64,000 nt of DNA from Trichobilharzia szidati (taxonomy: Eukaryota; Platyhelminthes; Trematoda; Strigeidida; Schistosomatidae). The stretch lies in the NCBI GenBank assembly GCA_944472155.2, contig OX235273.1, forward strand, positions 89,522,793 through 89,586,792, read 5' to 3'. A program made the translations under genes and the position numbers. Below are positions 22,346-32,127 of this stretch, in pieces (position 1 is the stretch's first letter; each line of letters opens with the position of its first letter). The notes under the pieces were generated by a model, which worked only from the letters and a program-made list of their open reading frames with translations, did not search any database and had not been told where the DNA came from.

Positions 22346-22655
22346 GAGCCCGAATAGCTCAGTGGTAACGTCTCTGACTGCAGCACTGGGTGACGCTGGT
22401 TCGAATCTCAGAAGGGACATGAGTTCCTTCAAGGTTGCAGATACGCCTTGCTGACGAGTGCCAACTAGCACGAAACCTGGGTCCAAGGCTTCCTGCCGAT
22501 TGCCTCCAACCATCTAATATCATCACAAACAATGTACACCGTAATGGTGAGCTACCTAGAATGGTGGCCACATTACAACCTGACTGATAGAATTCAGTCT
22601 GCACCAAAGAGAGGACTAGACGCATCACACTAGTTACTAGTGTCAAATCAGAAAA
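22346..22655 (+). mobile_element. SINE-3, well preserved, with intact hammerhead
   Basis: tRNA-like head AGCCCGAATAGCTCAGTGG (box A) and GGTTCGAATCTC (box B), then GGGACATGAGTTCCTTCAAG, the hammerhead at 22445-22489, CTTCCTGCCGATTGCCTCCA and a 150-bp tail with GACTGATAGAATTCAGTCTG. It is the best of five copies in the window and sets the landmarks for the others. Transcription would be by RNA polymerase III from the internal boxes. Open frames over it on the minus strand are not genes. Confidence 0.9.
22445..22489 (+). ncRNA. hammerhead ribozyme, all core positions conserved
   Basis: Stem I GCCTTG (22445-22450) pairs CAAGGC (22484-22489). Core CTGACGA at 22451-22457. Stem II GTGC/GCAC around CAACTA. 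GAA at 22472-22474. Stem III ACCT/GGGT with no loop. Cleavage base C at 22483. Every invariant base of the hammerhead (C3, U4, G5, A6, G8, A9, G12, A13, A14, A15.1-U16.1, C17) is present. A loopless 4-bp stem III is known from the schistosome Sm-alpha ribozyme, where it favours action as a dimer. Confidence 0.9.
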
Positions 22656-23674
22656 TGATCTTCTCAAAATCTTATATAAGATTAATTAGTCTCAGAATTA
22701 AAAAAACAGACAGTCATAAATGAACTGACAGTGATGGATATGTAAAAAAATAAAATGTTAGTCAGAATTTATTTATTTGACATTTTACTGAAATAAATCT
22801 GTAGACAGACCTACACTACGTATGTTTCGTATTTGTTACAATGAATTACATGAGTGACAATAATAATAATAATCTTTCTAATCGATATATCATAAATAAA
22901 GATATTCTGGTTTTCTTTTGATTTATCAGTTAATGAAGGGCAGATGTTCTATATGCTGTAGTTCCTAAATACGTGAACAAAGATACTCTGCTGAGTAAGT
23001 ACGAAATCAGATTTAAAGAGGCCTCCCTTTAGATATAGATAAAGAATCAGTAACGTTAATACGATTGAATAACTTCATAGTATCAGGGCTCATATAACCG
23101 CATACTTCTAGGTAAAGAAAATCTAAAGCAAAGTCTTTATGCCTGCATGATAAAGAAATAAATCAATTAATCAATAAACATTAATTATCTGTTTAACTTT
23201 ATTCCTGTTAATTATTCCTCAGCATAATATTTAGAAATACAATGAAAGAGGGAAGAGATTTTAGGGATAATGCTGGATTTCTTTGAAAATCGTTTCCCTT
23301 TAAGACAAATAGCATAACTGAAAATCACTGAAATTTTCTACTGTATTCCTGATCACACAAGACAAAAAATACGACCGACTATGTTTAGTCGATAAGTCTA
23401 ACATAATTACCAGTTATGTTTCTTCAGTGTCTTAAACTACAGTTATGCAGGTGAAGTTCTTCATGTTTTCTTGAATATGTGCCCAGAAATTCGTGATTCA
23501 TGAGACTGAAGCGTATGGATGCCTCAATAATTTGCAGTATAATTCGTTAGTGCTTTTTGCAGTCACTATTAAAATCAACTCAAAAATAAATGATGGAGAT
23601 CAGTAATCCGTCTTTATCCATCCTTTTAACAAATATTGTATCTTTTTATTTCCCATCTTTTGGATGGTTAATAC
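22656..23674. other. no recognised feature
   Basis: AT-rich; nothing recognised. Confidence 0.4.
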
Positions 23675-24426
23675 TCCCAATTATTATTATTATTATTGTA
23701 TCCTTTAATTCCTAGAGGAACATAGGGCTTCAGCCCCAAGTCTCCATTGCGTTCGGTTCTCTGCTAGAGTCTTCACCTGGCTCCATGTCTGCCCACACGT
23801 TTTCATCTCCTCTTCACATGACCTCCTCCAAGTCACCCTTGCACTGACGACCAACTCGCCGCTTCCCATTCTGTCGGGTTCCACTCGAGCAATGGCTTGT
23901 CTAGTGATGTCACTTGATGGTTTCCTCAGAGTATGGCCAGTCAATCCATCTCCATTTCTTCCTGCCTATTTGTTTCACAATCGGTTCCTGCTGTGTTGGT
24001 TCGCTCATTGCCAGAGATCTCTGTTGCTGATCTTTTCTGGCCGGCCATCTGATCTTGAGTATTGAGCGAAGACAACTGGCTGTTAATGAAGGTCTGTAGT
24101 TTGTTTGAGATGCTCTTTATGACGCGCAGTGCAAGTCTCTGATCCGTATAGTAGTACTGACTGACTTCACATTGGAGTTGAAAATCCGGATCTTATTTTT
24201 GATGCTTGTGGATATCCTTGTGTTTGTATACGCTGCCACCAATCACTAGTTCATTGAAGGCACAGAAGTCGGCGAAGAGTTCTCCATTTTCATTCATTTC
24301 TCCGAGAGCTTCTCTATCCATGATGAGTTCCCTTCCTGTGTTGTCTGGTCCCAGTTTGGCGTTCATGTCTCCTATTAGTATTTTAATGTCACCAGCTGGA
24401 GTATTGTCCATTGTCGCCCAATGGTG
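23675..24426 (-). mobile_element. internally deleted RTE: endonuclease joined to C-terminus
   Basis: Minus strand. 24205-24426 encodes part of an AP-type endonuclease (ILIGDMNAKLG, NENGELFADF, NELVIGGS). At about 24205 it passes directly into the C-terminal region (SIKNKIR-type nucleotide sequence) and continues to the RTE tail and (AAT)n at 23683. The whole reverse transcriptase, some 1.5 kb, is missing. CCCAAT occurs on both flanks (about 23677 and 24418), a possible 6-bp duplication. Confidence 0.85.
24206..24423 (-). pseudogene. RTE AP-endonuclease fragment
   Basis: About 70 codons. The GDMNAKLG string is the GDxNAK motif of the AP-endonuclease fold used by RTE elements to nick target DNA; aspartate and asparagine of this motif are metal and phosphate contacts in the family. 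The catalytic glutamate upstream and the SDH motif downstream are both missing. The frame ends at the internal deletion junction. Confidence 0.8.
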
Positions 24427-25486
24427 ATGATTAATCTTAAAGTTGAACTCGAACCGGTTGTGATTTTAAAATTATTTCATTTTCCATTATTTCTGTGTTG
24501 AAGTTTTACTTAACTGACAGTTCTGTGCTTCAAATTTATGTTTCCCACCTTAAAGGTACTGACCTGCTACATTTTTGCATCCAGTCCGCTTAAGTACAAG
24601 TGTAAGAGGAACCAAAGTTTAATGGTATCTCTGAGTATTACTGGGATGATTTATTGTGAGCGCCTTCTGGAAGCATCTATATATTGTATATTCATGCGTT
24701 ACGCTGATTAGATGTTAGCTGACCATTTGTCCAACTGATTGTCTTACAATTTCTGGAAATGAACTGCTTTGTAGTGAGAATTTTTATCTCTGCTAACTTG
24801 TCTACGGATCATCGAAATGAAAAATACACGATACTCAACCAGTGAATTAATTTCAATGAAAATAAGCGTATACCAAACATCAATTGAAGTGAGTACAATT
24901 TATTTTAGAAGTGAAACTATATATATCTTCATATTTAATGTATATTCCAATGTAGTTCATAATATATTAAGAATTTTCCAATATATTTATACCATTGCTG
25001 AATCATGGAAGACTGGTGATATGTTGTTCTCTGATAAAATCTGTCAGTCATTCAATGATTTACAGAGAAAATTTGTGTAAGATAAAAACAACTTATCACA
25101 TTCTTCCATGTATGCAACTGGTAAAACAGCTGAGAGGTAGCTTACATATTTGTACACTTTTTTCTTTATTTTATTTTTAAAATTTACACTGAAAATGAAA
25201 TTGTGTTCTGTTAACTTCATTTGGTGTTTCATACTCTTTATATTCGGTAATAAATCTGCTTTAGATCAGCTTTTTTTAAGCTGATTCCCTAGAATGGAGC
25301 TGTCAGTAGAGTGAACCACATCATTTGTCCAGTCAGAAGTGGTTGAAATGAATTGATATGAACCTGTCACTAACTGATAGGATCCCATCGACAGCTGATA
25401 TGACTGTGTGGATTTAAACGTGAGTATACTAACACTGTATGCAATGGACAACTCAGCTGAAATGCAAGACACAGTTAGTTGTCCTT
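24427..25486. other. no recognised feature
   Basis: AT-rich. The open frame at 24817-25080 has no known motif and I do not call it. Confidence 0.4.
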
Positions 25487-25741
25487 AATGCCTTCCAGCG
25501 GTGCGTCGGTGGCATAGCGGTTAGGACGCTCGCCGACCATGCACATGGTCCGGGGTTCGATCCCCGGCCGACGCACTCCTTTACCTCGCTAAGCCAGAAA
25601 TAATGCTGGTGAAGAGGAAAGGTTGGGCATGAGGCTAGCAACCCCATCCTGTAAAATAAACACTGCTACAGAAACTTCAAGCTTCTAGCTTGAAGCCCTA
25701 TGTTCCACTGGGAACGTGAAGGAATAAAAAAAATGCCTTCC
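25487..25741 (+). mobile_element. SINE-1, best copy, with target duplication
   Basis: Flanked by AATGCCTTCC at 25487-25496 and 25732-25741. The head at 25503-25574 is 72 bases long with a perfect 7-bp acceptor-like stem (GCGTCGG with CCGACGC), a D-arm region GGCATAGCGGTTAGGA, a self-pairing GACCATG/CATGGTC and a T-arm with GGGGTTCGATCCCC. Then the body, CTTCAAGCTTCTAGCTTGAA, the RTE-like end GCCCTATGTTCCACTGGGAA and an A tail. Not a working tRNA gene: it is fused to the SINE body and lacks a terminator after the acceptor. Confidence 0.93.
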
Positions 25742-26205
25742 GCCATGTAAATATCTAAAAACAAAGTTCAGCCTGTAACTGTAAGGATGCGGACAGCCGA
25801 CTGACAACGATAATGAAGACGACAACAAACAGGATGACTACGACGATCAGGAATTTGAGGCATATATTAAAAAGAATCTGATTGTTTGGCCAAAGACAGA
25901 GGTTGATAATAAAGTTTACACTGAGGTCAAAGGTCATTCGATCCACAAGGTGAATTCTGCAATCAATGGCTTAAAATATTGATTACTACTTTTTTTTAGA
26001 CACTTCATGTTATGAATACCAACCAAAAAGAATAAGGTAAGGGAAAAATTAAATCATCTTTCACTAAAGACTGATATTATTTAGAATAATATCAGAGATT
26101 AAATAACACTGAATATCTGTTTCTTTTAAGGAACTTGTAACCATTGAGTGGGACTCAGGAAAAACATTCTTGAGTAATTAAGTCTTTAAATGAACATGTT
26201 ATAAT
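25742..26205. other. no recognised feature
   Basis: Nothing recognised. A short minus-strand frame with a hydrophobic stretch of V, I and F at 25755-25946 has no other support. Confidence 0.4.
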
Positions 26206-26250
26206 AAGACGTGTAAGCGAACAATACTGTTTTCAGTTAGATCTCCCTAG

Positions 26251-27822
26251 GCTTTACAAATAAATATTAAATATGAAGCGATAATAGATTATCTGAACCG
26301 AAAAGGAGTATTATCATCAGACACATATGAGTCCATGAAAACAACGGGTACCAATACTCCACGTCTTTACGGTCTACCCAAAGTGCACAAACCGGGTCTT
26401 CCTCTTCGACCTGTTTTGGTTATGTATAACTCTCCATTTCACGGAACAGTGACGTGGTTAGTGAAGATTCTGGGACCTCTGCACAGAGAAGTCGTGCAAC
26501 ATAGAATTAGTGATCTCTTCGACTCTATTTCTAAAATATCCGAGACTATTGGGAGGTATGAACACATGTTATTCATGGATGTATCATCACTGTTCACTAA
26601 TGTACCGCTTATGGAAACAGTAGATTACATTTGTTAAGAAATCACCGAAAGGCAATTGGACTTAGGAATTCCCTTGTGTAGCCTCAAAGAATTACTTCTT
26701 AAATGCACAATGAATGTTCACTTTGTCTTCAATAATTCATACTACCGACAAGTAGATGGAATAGCTATGGGTTCACCATTAGGCCCAATATTAGCTGACT
26801 TCTTTCTCGCAAAACTTGAAAACGGGAAATTGAAAGACATCATCAAGGAGTTTGATATGTATTACCGATATGTTGATGATACATTTATCTTAGCTGATGG
26901 GAATATAAGCATAGACGAATTGTTGCTGAAATTCAACAACGTCCACCCTTCGCTTACTTTAACTTGTGAAGAGGAGCAGGAGAATAAACTACATTTTCTG
27001 GATGTCTTGCTAAGTAGGCGAGAAGATAGGTCACTTGGGAGAAGCGTGTATAGAAAAAGCACATTCACAGGGCAATATGCACACTTCCTTAGTTACGTGC
27101 CCATTAAATATAAAAGAAATGTTGTTAAATGTCTTACGAGCAGAGCAAGAAAGATATGTACGGATGACCTCTTACAAAAGGAAGTTGAATATATTCACGA
27201 TTCATTGACGGAGATGGGCTATCCGAGTAGTTTCATAAAGAAACATATGAAAACATCAGAGAGAAGACCTGAGACTATGAATGCACGTAAGAAACCTCTA
27301 TTTATCAAGTTACAATTTAATGGTGACTTATCAAGTGAGATTTTAATCCAGAGACTTTCCAGGAGCATACGAAGAACGTTTTACGCAGCATACCTATGTT
27401 TTTCATTCTCTAGCCGACGAATAATTGCAACGCAAACGAAGGATAAGCTAGATAGTTTTGCCACATCTATGTGCACTTATAAATTCAACTGCACCTGCGG
27501 TGACAGTTATATTGGGCGTACTACTAGACAGCTAAGCCAACGTGTTACTGGACATCTCTCATCGTGGTTTGGCAAAGGACAGACAAAAACAATCCGTAGC
27601 TAAATTTGGTCACATTTAGTTGATACTGGTCATGTAGTGGAGAAAACGTGAGCTTTCAAAGTGGTGATTCATCGTATCCCACCGAATCTTTCCAATAGAC
27701 TTCGTATTCGTCTACTGCACACAGCTGAGGCGATAGGCATTCGAACTATTAGGCCTAAACTATGCATTCAAAAGAAGTTCGTACAGCCATCATGCCTCCC
27801 TTGTTGGCCTATTAAGACATAA
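26251..27822 (+). pseudogene. PLE-1 reverse transcriptase / GIY-YIG endonuclease with three stops
   Basis: A single frame of about 523 codons, interrupted by TAA at 26635, TAA at 27601 and TGA at 27649. In order: YGLPKVHKPGLPLRPV (RT entry), FMDVSSLFTNV (motif A), QVDGIAMGSPLGPILADF (motif B), YRYVDDTFILA (motif C, catalytic aspartates), FLDVLLSR, RKSTFTGQYAHFLSY, the linker FYAAYL, and GIY-YIG CTYKFNCTCGDSYIGRTTR near residue 415. It ends with TAEAIGIRTIRPKLC and QKKFVQPS. Key residues are all kept. The N-terminus before the RT is missing. Confidence 0.92.
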
Positions 27823-28215
27823 CCAACTGATGACTTCTACACCACCCATTACTTATATTTTCAACCCCCCTCTTATCATCCTTTAATCTTATCACATCTT
27901 CATTATAAACGTGTTTCATTTACTTCCCTTACAATCTAGCATTACTTAATCGGTTCATTTGTTTTTATTAGCTTTTATCGACTACTTCTACCTGAACACT
28001 TGTTTGTTTAATCATGCTGTTTTTCATTATTCGTGTTATCACAGATTGCCTCACTTTTTCATCCTATTATTGATAAAACCATTATTACTATTATTATCAC
28101 TACTACTATTATGACTAATTGCACAATTTATATTCACCATCTTATTATCCTATAGACAAAACACCATGATTGGTTTATATTTGAATTTTTATTTGTAAAG
28201 TTATGTATATTAGAG

Positions 28216-28259
28216 TTGAGCCTGATGAGATCTAATTGAAAACAATATTGTTCGCTTAA
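28216..28259 (+). ncRNA. hammerhead ribozyme in PLE-1 3' end, core conserved
   Basis: TTGAGC/GCTTAA (stem I, one G-T pair), core CTGATGA at 28222-28228, a two-pair stem II (GA with TT) around TCTAA, GAA, stem III AACAAT/ATTGTT with no loop, C at 28253. All invariant core positions are present. It lies on the sense strand of the PLE. The mirrored copy at the left end has lost the core (CTAGGGA). Confidence 0.85.
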
Positions 28260-28356
28260 ATGTGTTGTTCTAAATAGATTATCTGTTAATAGGATTACAA
28301 TACAGCCATAAATTTTACACTTAGTAATAATATTGATAACAATAATAGTAATCATA

Positions 28357-28667
28357 ATACTGTGGTGAGAGCTGGCTGCTAGCCAAAGTTGGTAGACAGT
28401 AATTGACGTCAATCTCTATGTCCCCAATATTGGTGGTGAGAAAATGAGAACAATGGCTTTGCGTAGGCGGATACAGTTAGCATATGGATGATCTGACACA
28501 GCCACAAAGAGATGCAAGGTTAACTTTCTGTGAGAAACAACCAATCAACAGACTGTATTTTCTACTAACTATAATCTACAATAATGTACATTAAAATCTA
28601 TAAATATGTGTTGATTTTCTTAATAAACGATCTGTTGCCTGGCCCTTGTCTTATGTTGTTACAATAC
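28357..28667 (+). mobile_element. solo LTR with 4-bp target duplication
   Basis: A 303-bp unit at 28361-28663 starting TGTGGTGAGAGCTGG and ending GTTGTTACA, thus TG...CA, flanked by ATAC on both sides (28357-28360, 28664-28667). A related unit lies at 60.3 kb in the opposite orientation, also with its own 4-bp duplication. AATAAA near 28622 and the CCTGGCCCTTGTC end suggest plus is the sense strand, but this is uncertain. A 4-bp duplication fits Gypsy-type LTR elements such as those known in schistosomes. No internal region remains. Confidence 0.8.
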
Positions 28668-29980
28668 CAGTTCTTTTAATTCCAACGTAGACTTCATTGC
28701 TGACCGATTTCGGTTAGAGAATCACTGAAAACAAAGAATCAGTTGACTTCCATCCTGTAGACACTAAATTTATTAAAAACAATGATGAATAAATGAAAAT
28801 TTTTTGGGGATAGGAACAGTAAAAACAACGTACCTGTATGAACTAATGTTCACGCAAATCTTAAAGATAGACAAAGGATTAGAAAACAAATAACAAGATT
28901 ACGCAATATTAATTTGTAAGGGAAATAGATGAACCGAGTTTTTATGAAGATATAATGCGATCAAGCGCGGGTTGACGAAAAATAGATCAAGAATAGTATA
29001 AAAGTGGTATGATAATAATTAGTTGGTTAGGTCTTGACTGACTAGGAGAGGAATAATGACCGTACAAATTTCTGTGAACATATATTTTAAGGTTATTACC
29101 TCGAAATTCAATACCGTTCGCCGTATGTAGCAAGCGAATACATCTTCGTACGATAAAGATCCAGTGGGATGCAATGACACTGTGAATGTTCCCTATTTTC
29201 CCCCTTAGATGACGTTATCACCCAGATAGAACAAAGCAGAGCCTCGGAAAGTTCTTATTTTCTTTTGCCAGGTCATTATGGGAGATATTCTGTGATAAGT
29301 TGGTTATGCTGTCTAGTAGGATAAAACTGTCTTCAGTAGAACAGTTGATGTAACAAAACTAGCTATCTTATTCATAGTTTAAGTTGCGATTATTAATCAA
29401 GCGCAAAATGACATACAGGGGTTTGTTGCATAAAATATTCCTTGCATTATTGATGTTAGTCTCTGGGACAAAATTCTGTTTCATAAATCGCCATTTAAAT
29501 TCAACTCTAAAAATAATAGCTTCTTACATACCATATCATCGCTTCCGGTTTTTCTAGCTAATTTGTTCATGTCTTTATGAATCTACACTGTCGTTTAGCC
29601 TAATTGAAAGTCTGTAGAAATTGAAAAATGTGAATTATTCAGTTAGTACTCAAAAATAAATAAGAAACTAACTACAGTGTATGGTCGCCCTAGAGTCAGT
29701 TCCGCCTTAATTCGCCAGTGCGCATATGTGAGAAGTTCTAAACCTGTTAGCTGAAGGTTTTTACCCTAAATTTTGTTACTAGGTGGCAGAGAAACATCTG
29801 TAAATGCAAACAGAACCTACCTAAGCAGGCAGTTCATTTCACCCGGTAAAGTGGTAATTCCAATGTGTTTTATGTAGCTATTTTTTAAAAACTGGTCAGC
29901 AGTGGATTGGGAACATGATACACTTGTACCTCGAAAGATAATTTGCTATACTGAGAAACATTGGTTCAGTGTAATTTTAT
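28668..29980. other. no recognised feature
   Basis: 1.3 kb; nothing recognised. Confidence 0.4.
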
Positions 29981-30208
29981 TTAACTCCTTTCGGGTTCCG
30001 AGTGGACCATAGGGTTTCAAGCATTAGCTATGAATTTTCAGTAGCAGTGGTGTTTTTACGGGATGGGGTTGCTAGTCCCACGCCCAGCCTTCCCTCTTTG
30101 TGAGGGTTATAACCAGCTAAGGGAGGTAAAGCTGTGCACTTACCGGGAGTAGAACCCCGGACCACATGCATGGTTGGCGAGCACTGTACCACTGAACCAC
30201 TGACACTT
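29981..30208 (-). mobile_element. SINE-1, diverged copy
   Basis: The plus strand reads TTCGGGTTCCGAGTGGACCA (tail), GGGATGGGGTTGCTAGTCCC, TAAGGGAGGTAAAG, then GAACCCCGGACCACATGC and the head. Body sequence differs at many positions from the 25.5-kb copy and the tRNA-like stems no longer pair. No target duplication found. It belongs to an older subfamily with ACCAGCTAAG, also seen at 45.3 kb. Confidence 0.8.
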
Positions 30209-30750
30209 TGTTCCAGTATGATCATGTCTAAATCATATGGTGCACTTGGAACTGCCAACCATGTGTGCTTTATTCTTTAAGTGATTTTCCTCTTAAATCA
30301 TTCTACAGTTGTTACTGGCAACACCATCTTATACTTAAACAAACAGGATCATTCATCCTCTTGTCTGTCTTAAATGCATTTCAGTTGTCCCTTTGTATAA
30401 ATGAAAATCAAGTAAAATCACATTAAAGGTTGATGGATCTCCCAATTATGATTATCAGTCTAAAATTAAGAGCCAGAAAATTACTACAATAACTGTCCGT
30501 CTGGCCATTTTTATGCAAGACACCATCCGTTTCGTAGACCATGCTTCGTAAAAATGAACAGAAAATGCATAAAACTGATCAAAAACTTCAGTCTTTACGC
30601 GGAGCAGTTGATGTAAAGTTGAATGATGATTTTTGAACGTGAAGTATAACGAAGTTAAGATGTTGCATCTATCTGTAAACAACATAAAGATAATAGATTG
30701 CTTTTTGACTAAATTATCTTAAATTGTTAGTATCAACATAGATGTAAAAG
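30209..30750. other. no recognised feature
   Basis: Nothing recognised. Confidence 0.35.
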
Positions 30751-30879
30751 ATCCATTATAGATAAGATTTTATTTTGATAAATCACAGTGTTGTACAGTA
30801 ATATTAACTCATGACGTTTCGAGCACAAATTATTGCACACTGTGTGATTTATCAAAATAAAATCTTATCTATAATGGAT
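30751..30879. repeat. 40-bp inverted repeat with 47-bp spacer
   Basis: ATCCATTATAGATAAG...AATCACAGTG at 30751-30790 is repeated in reverse at 30838-30879 with a single 2-bp difference. The spacer contains CATGACGTTTCGAGCAC. The arms are AT-rich and could form a long hairpin. I find no element signature; it may be a remnant of an inverted PLE end or a small hairpin element. Confidence 0.8.
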
Positions 30880-31261
30880 TTATACTCTAGCACAGTGCCC
30901 AAGTTTTATACTTATATTAGATGTAAAGGAGATGTAGCCTTTAACTGAAACAGCAAATTGCGAATATCAGTTTCATAAGAAATTTGTATAAACTGTCCAT
31001 ATGACCGTCATATTTCCCCATGAATCGAATAATGACCAAGTTAATCTCCTTTTATTCCATCAGCAGTTATAACTACAATTTATTTATCTTTTGCGTCAGT
31101 CAGTAGAGAGTGGAGATGGAAATAAAAACCTGCTTTTTCAGCTTTTACAAATGGGACTTACACCTCTTTGTTATTTTACATTTTAGCTGAAATAATTCCA
31201 TTAACTTTCTGTGATTAGTTTTACAGACAGATACTGAATGTTCTTCCTTCACTCCACATTG
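30880..31261. other. no recognised feature
   Basis: Nothing recognised. Confidence 0.35.
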
Positions 31262-31620
31262 AAGGTCAAATCGCCAGCCAGAAAGAATTAGCAACAAGAA
31301 ACTGTTGTAACAAACCAACTAAGAGCCGGTCGCTCAAAAAATATGTAGCAGAAAATGGAAATAGATTGGGCACACGCCACTGAAGGAGACTGTAGAATGA
31401 TATTGCGCCCCAGGCCAACGCTCGAATAGAATCCCAATGGGAAATGATGAGTTGGGCTGTGGTCCGAAGGTGACATGGAGCAGATCGTGCGAGGAGGAGA
31501 TGAGAGATTATGGGTAATCGTGTGCCCAGATGAAGAGGACAGCAGAGAATAGGACAAAGTGGAGATGTGTTGTTGAAGCCCAATGTTCCATTCGGAACCC
31601 AAGGGAACAATAATAATAAC
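31262..31620 (+). mobile_element. RTE 3' end, diverged subfamily
   Basis: Follows the order of the RTE C-terminal region: CCAGCCAGAAAGAA, CAGAAAATGGAAATAGATTG, GGTGACATGGAGCAGATCGT, GAGGAGGAGATGAGAG, then GAAGCCCAATGTTCCATTCG and (AAT)n. Translation is broken throughout. Together with 21.5 kb it represents an older or separate RTE branch. No flank duplication seen. Confidence 0.78.
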
Positions 31621-32127
31621 AGGAGACACGATACAATACGATTATTTTACTAGTTAGTAACTATGCTTATTATTAGGAGGCTTAAACCAAGTAACGAATC
31701 TTAGAAACAGTTATGGAGACCAACTCAAGTATACTAGTTGTAAAAATAGTGTGTATTGTTTTAATTATGGCTATTAAGTTTACAAAAATATTTTATTGTT
31801 TTTTTAGTTTTTGGTAAATATTTAGCATATAAAATATACAGCTTATAAGGACTATCACATGTCTACGTTCTCATAAAGAGATGCAATTTATTTTGTTGCT
31901 TTATTTTACAATGAGGAATGTAAAAAAAGCCTTAAAAGCTGTTCATATGCATACTGAGTAAACAGTTATCAACACTATGAATCATTTTAGCTTAAATTTC
32001 TCTTTCATTATCTTTATCATGAAGAGAAATTTGAACAGCTTTCATTTATGCTCAGATCAATCAAATTCATATTAGATCACACAGTCTGTGGTGAAAATTG
32101 CAGTCTCAGCCGAAATTTTTAAAGAAT
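31621..32127. other. no recognised feature
   Basis: Nothing recognised. Confidence 0.35.

Larger units (their letters stand above)
26206..28266 (+). mobile_element. PLE-1 Penelope-like element with hammerhead and short inverted ends
   Basis: A 2-kb element. About 40 bp at the left end (26206-26247) are the inverse of the right end (28226-28266): GCGAACAATACTG and TTAGATCTC on the left match GAGATCTAATTG and TATTGTTCGC on the right. Between them is one long reading frame (26251-27822), a 390-bp AT-rich 3' region and an intact hammerhead at 28216-28259. The body begins directly at the edge of the inverted end, as in the 14.3-kb copy but with a much shorter arm. Confidence 0.88.

Noticed and set aside
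22286..22667. Overlapping minus-strand open frames of 75-102 codons
   Set aside because: They lie exactly over SINE-3; the same frames appear over the copy near 62 kb. They are by-products of the repeat.
25503..25574. Working tRNA gene
   Set aside because: It is the head of a SINE-1 flanked by target duplications and fused to the SINE body.
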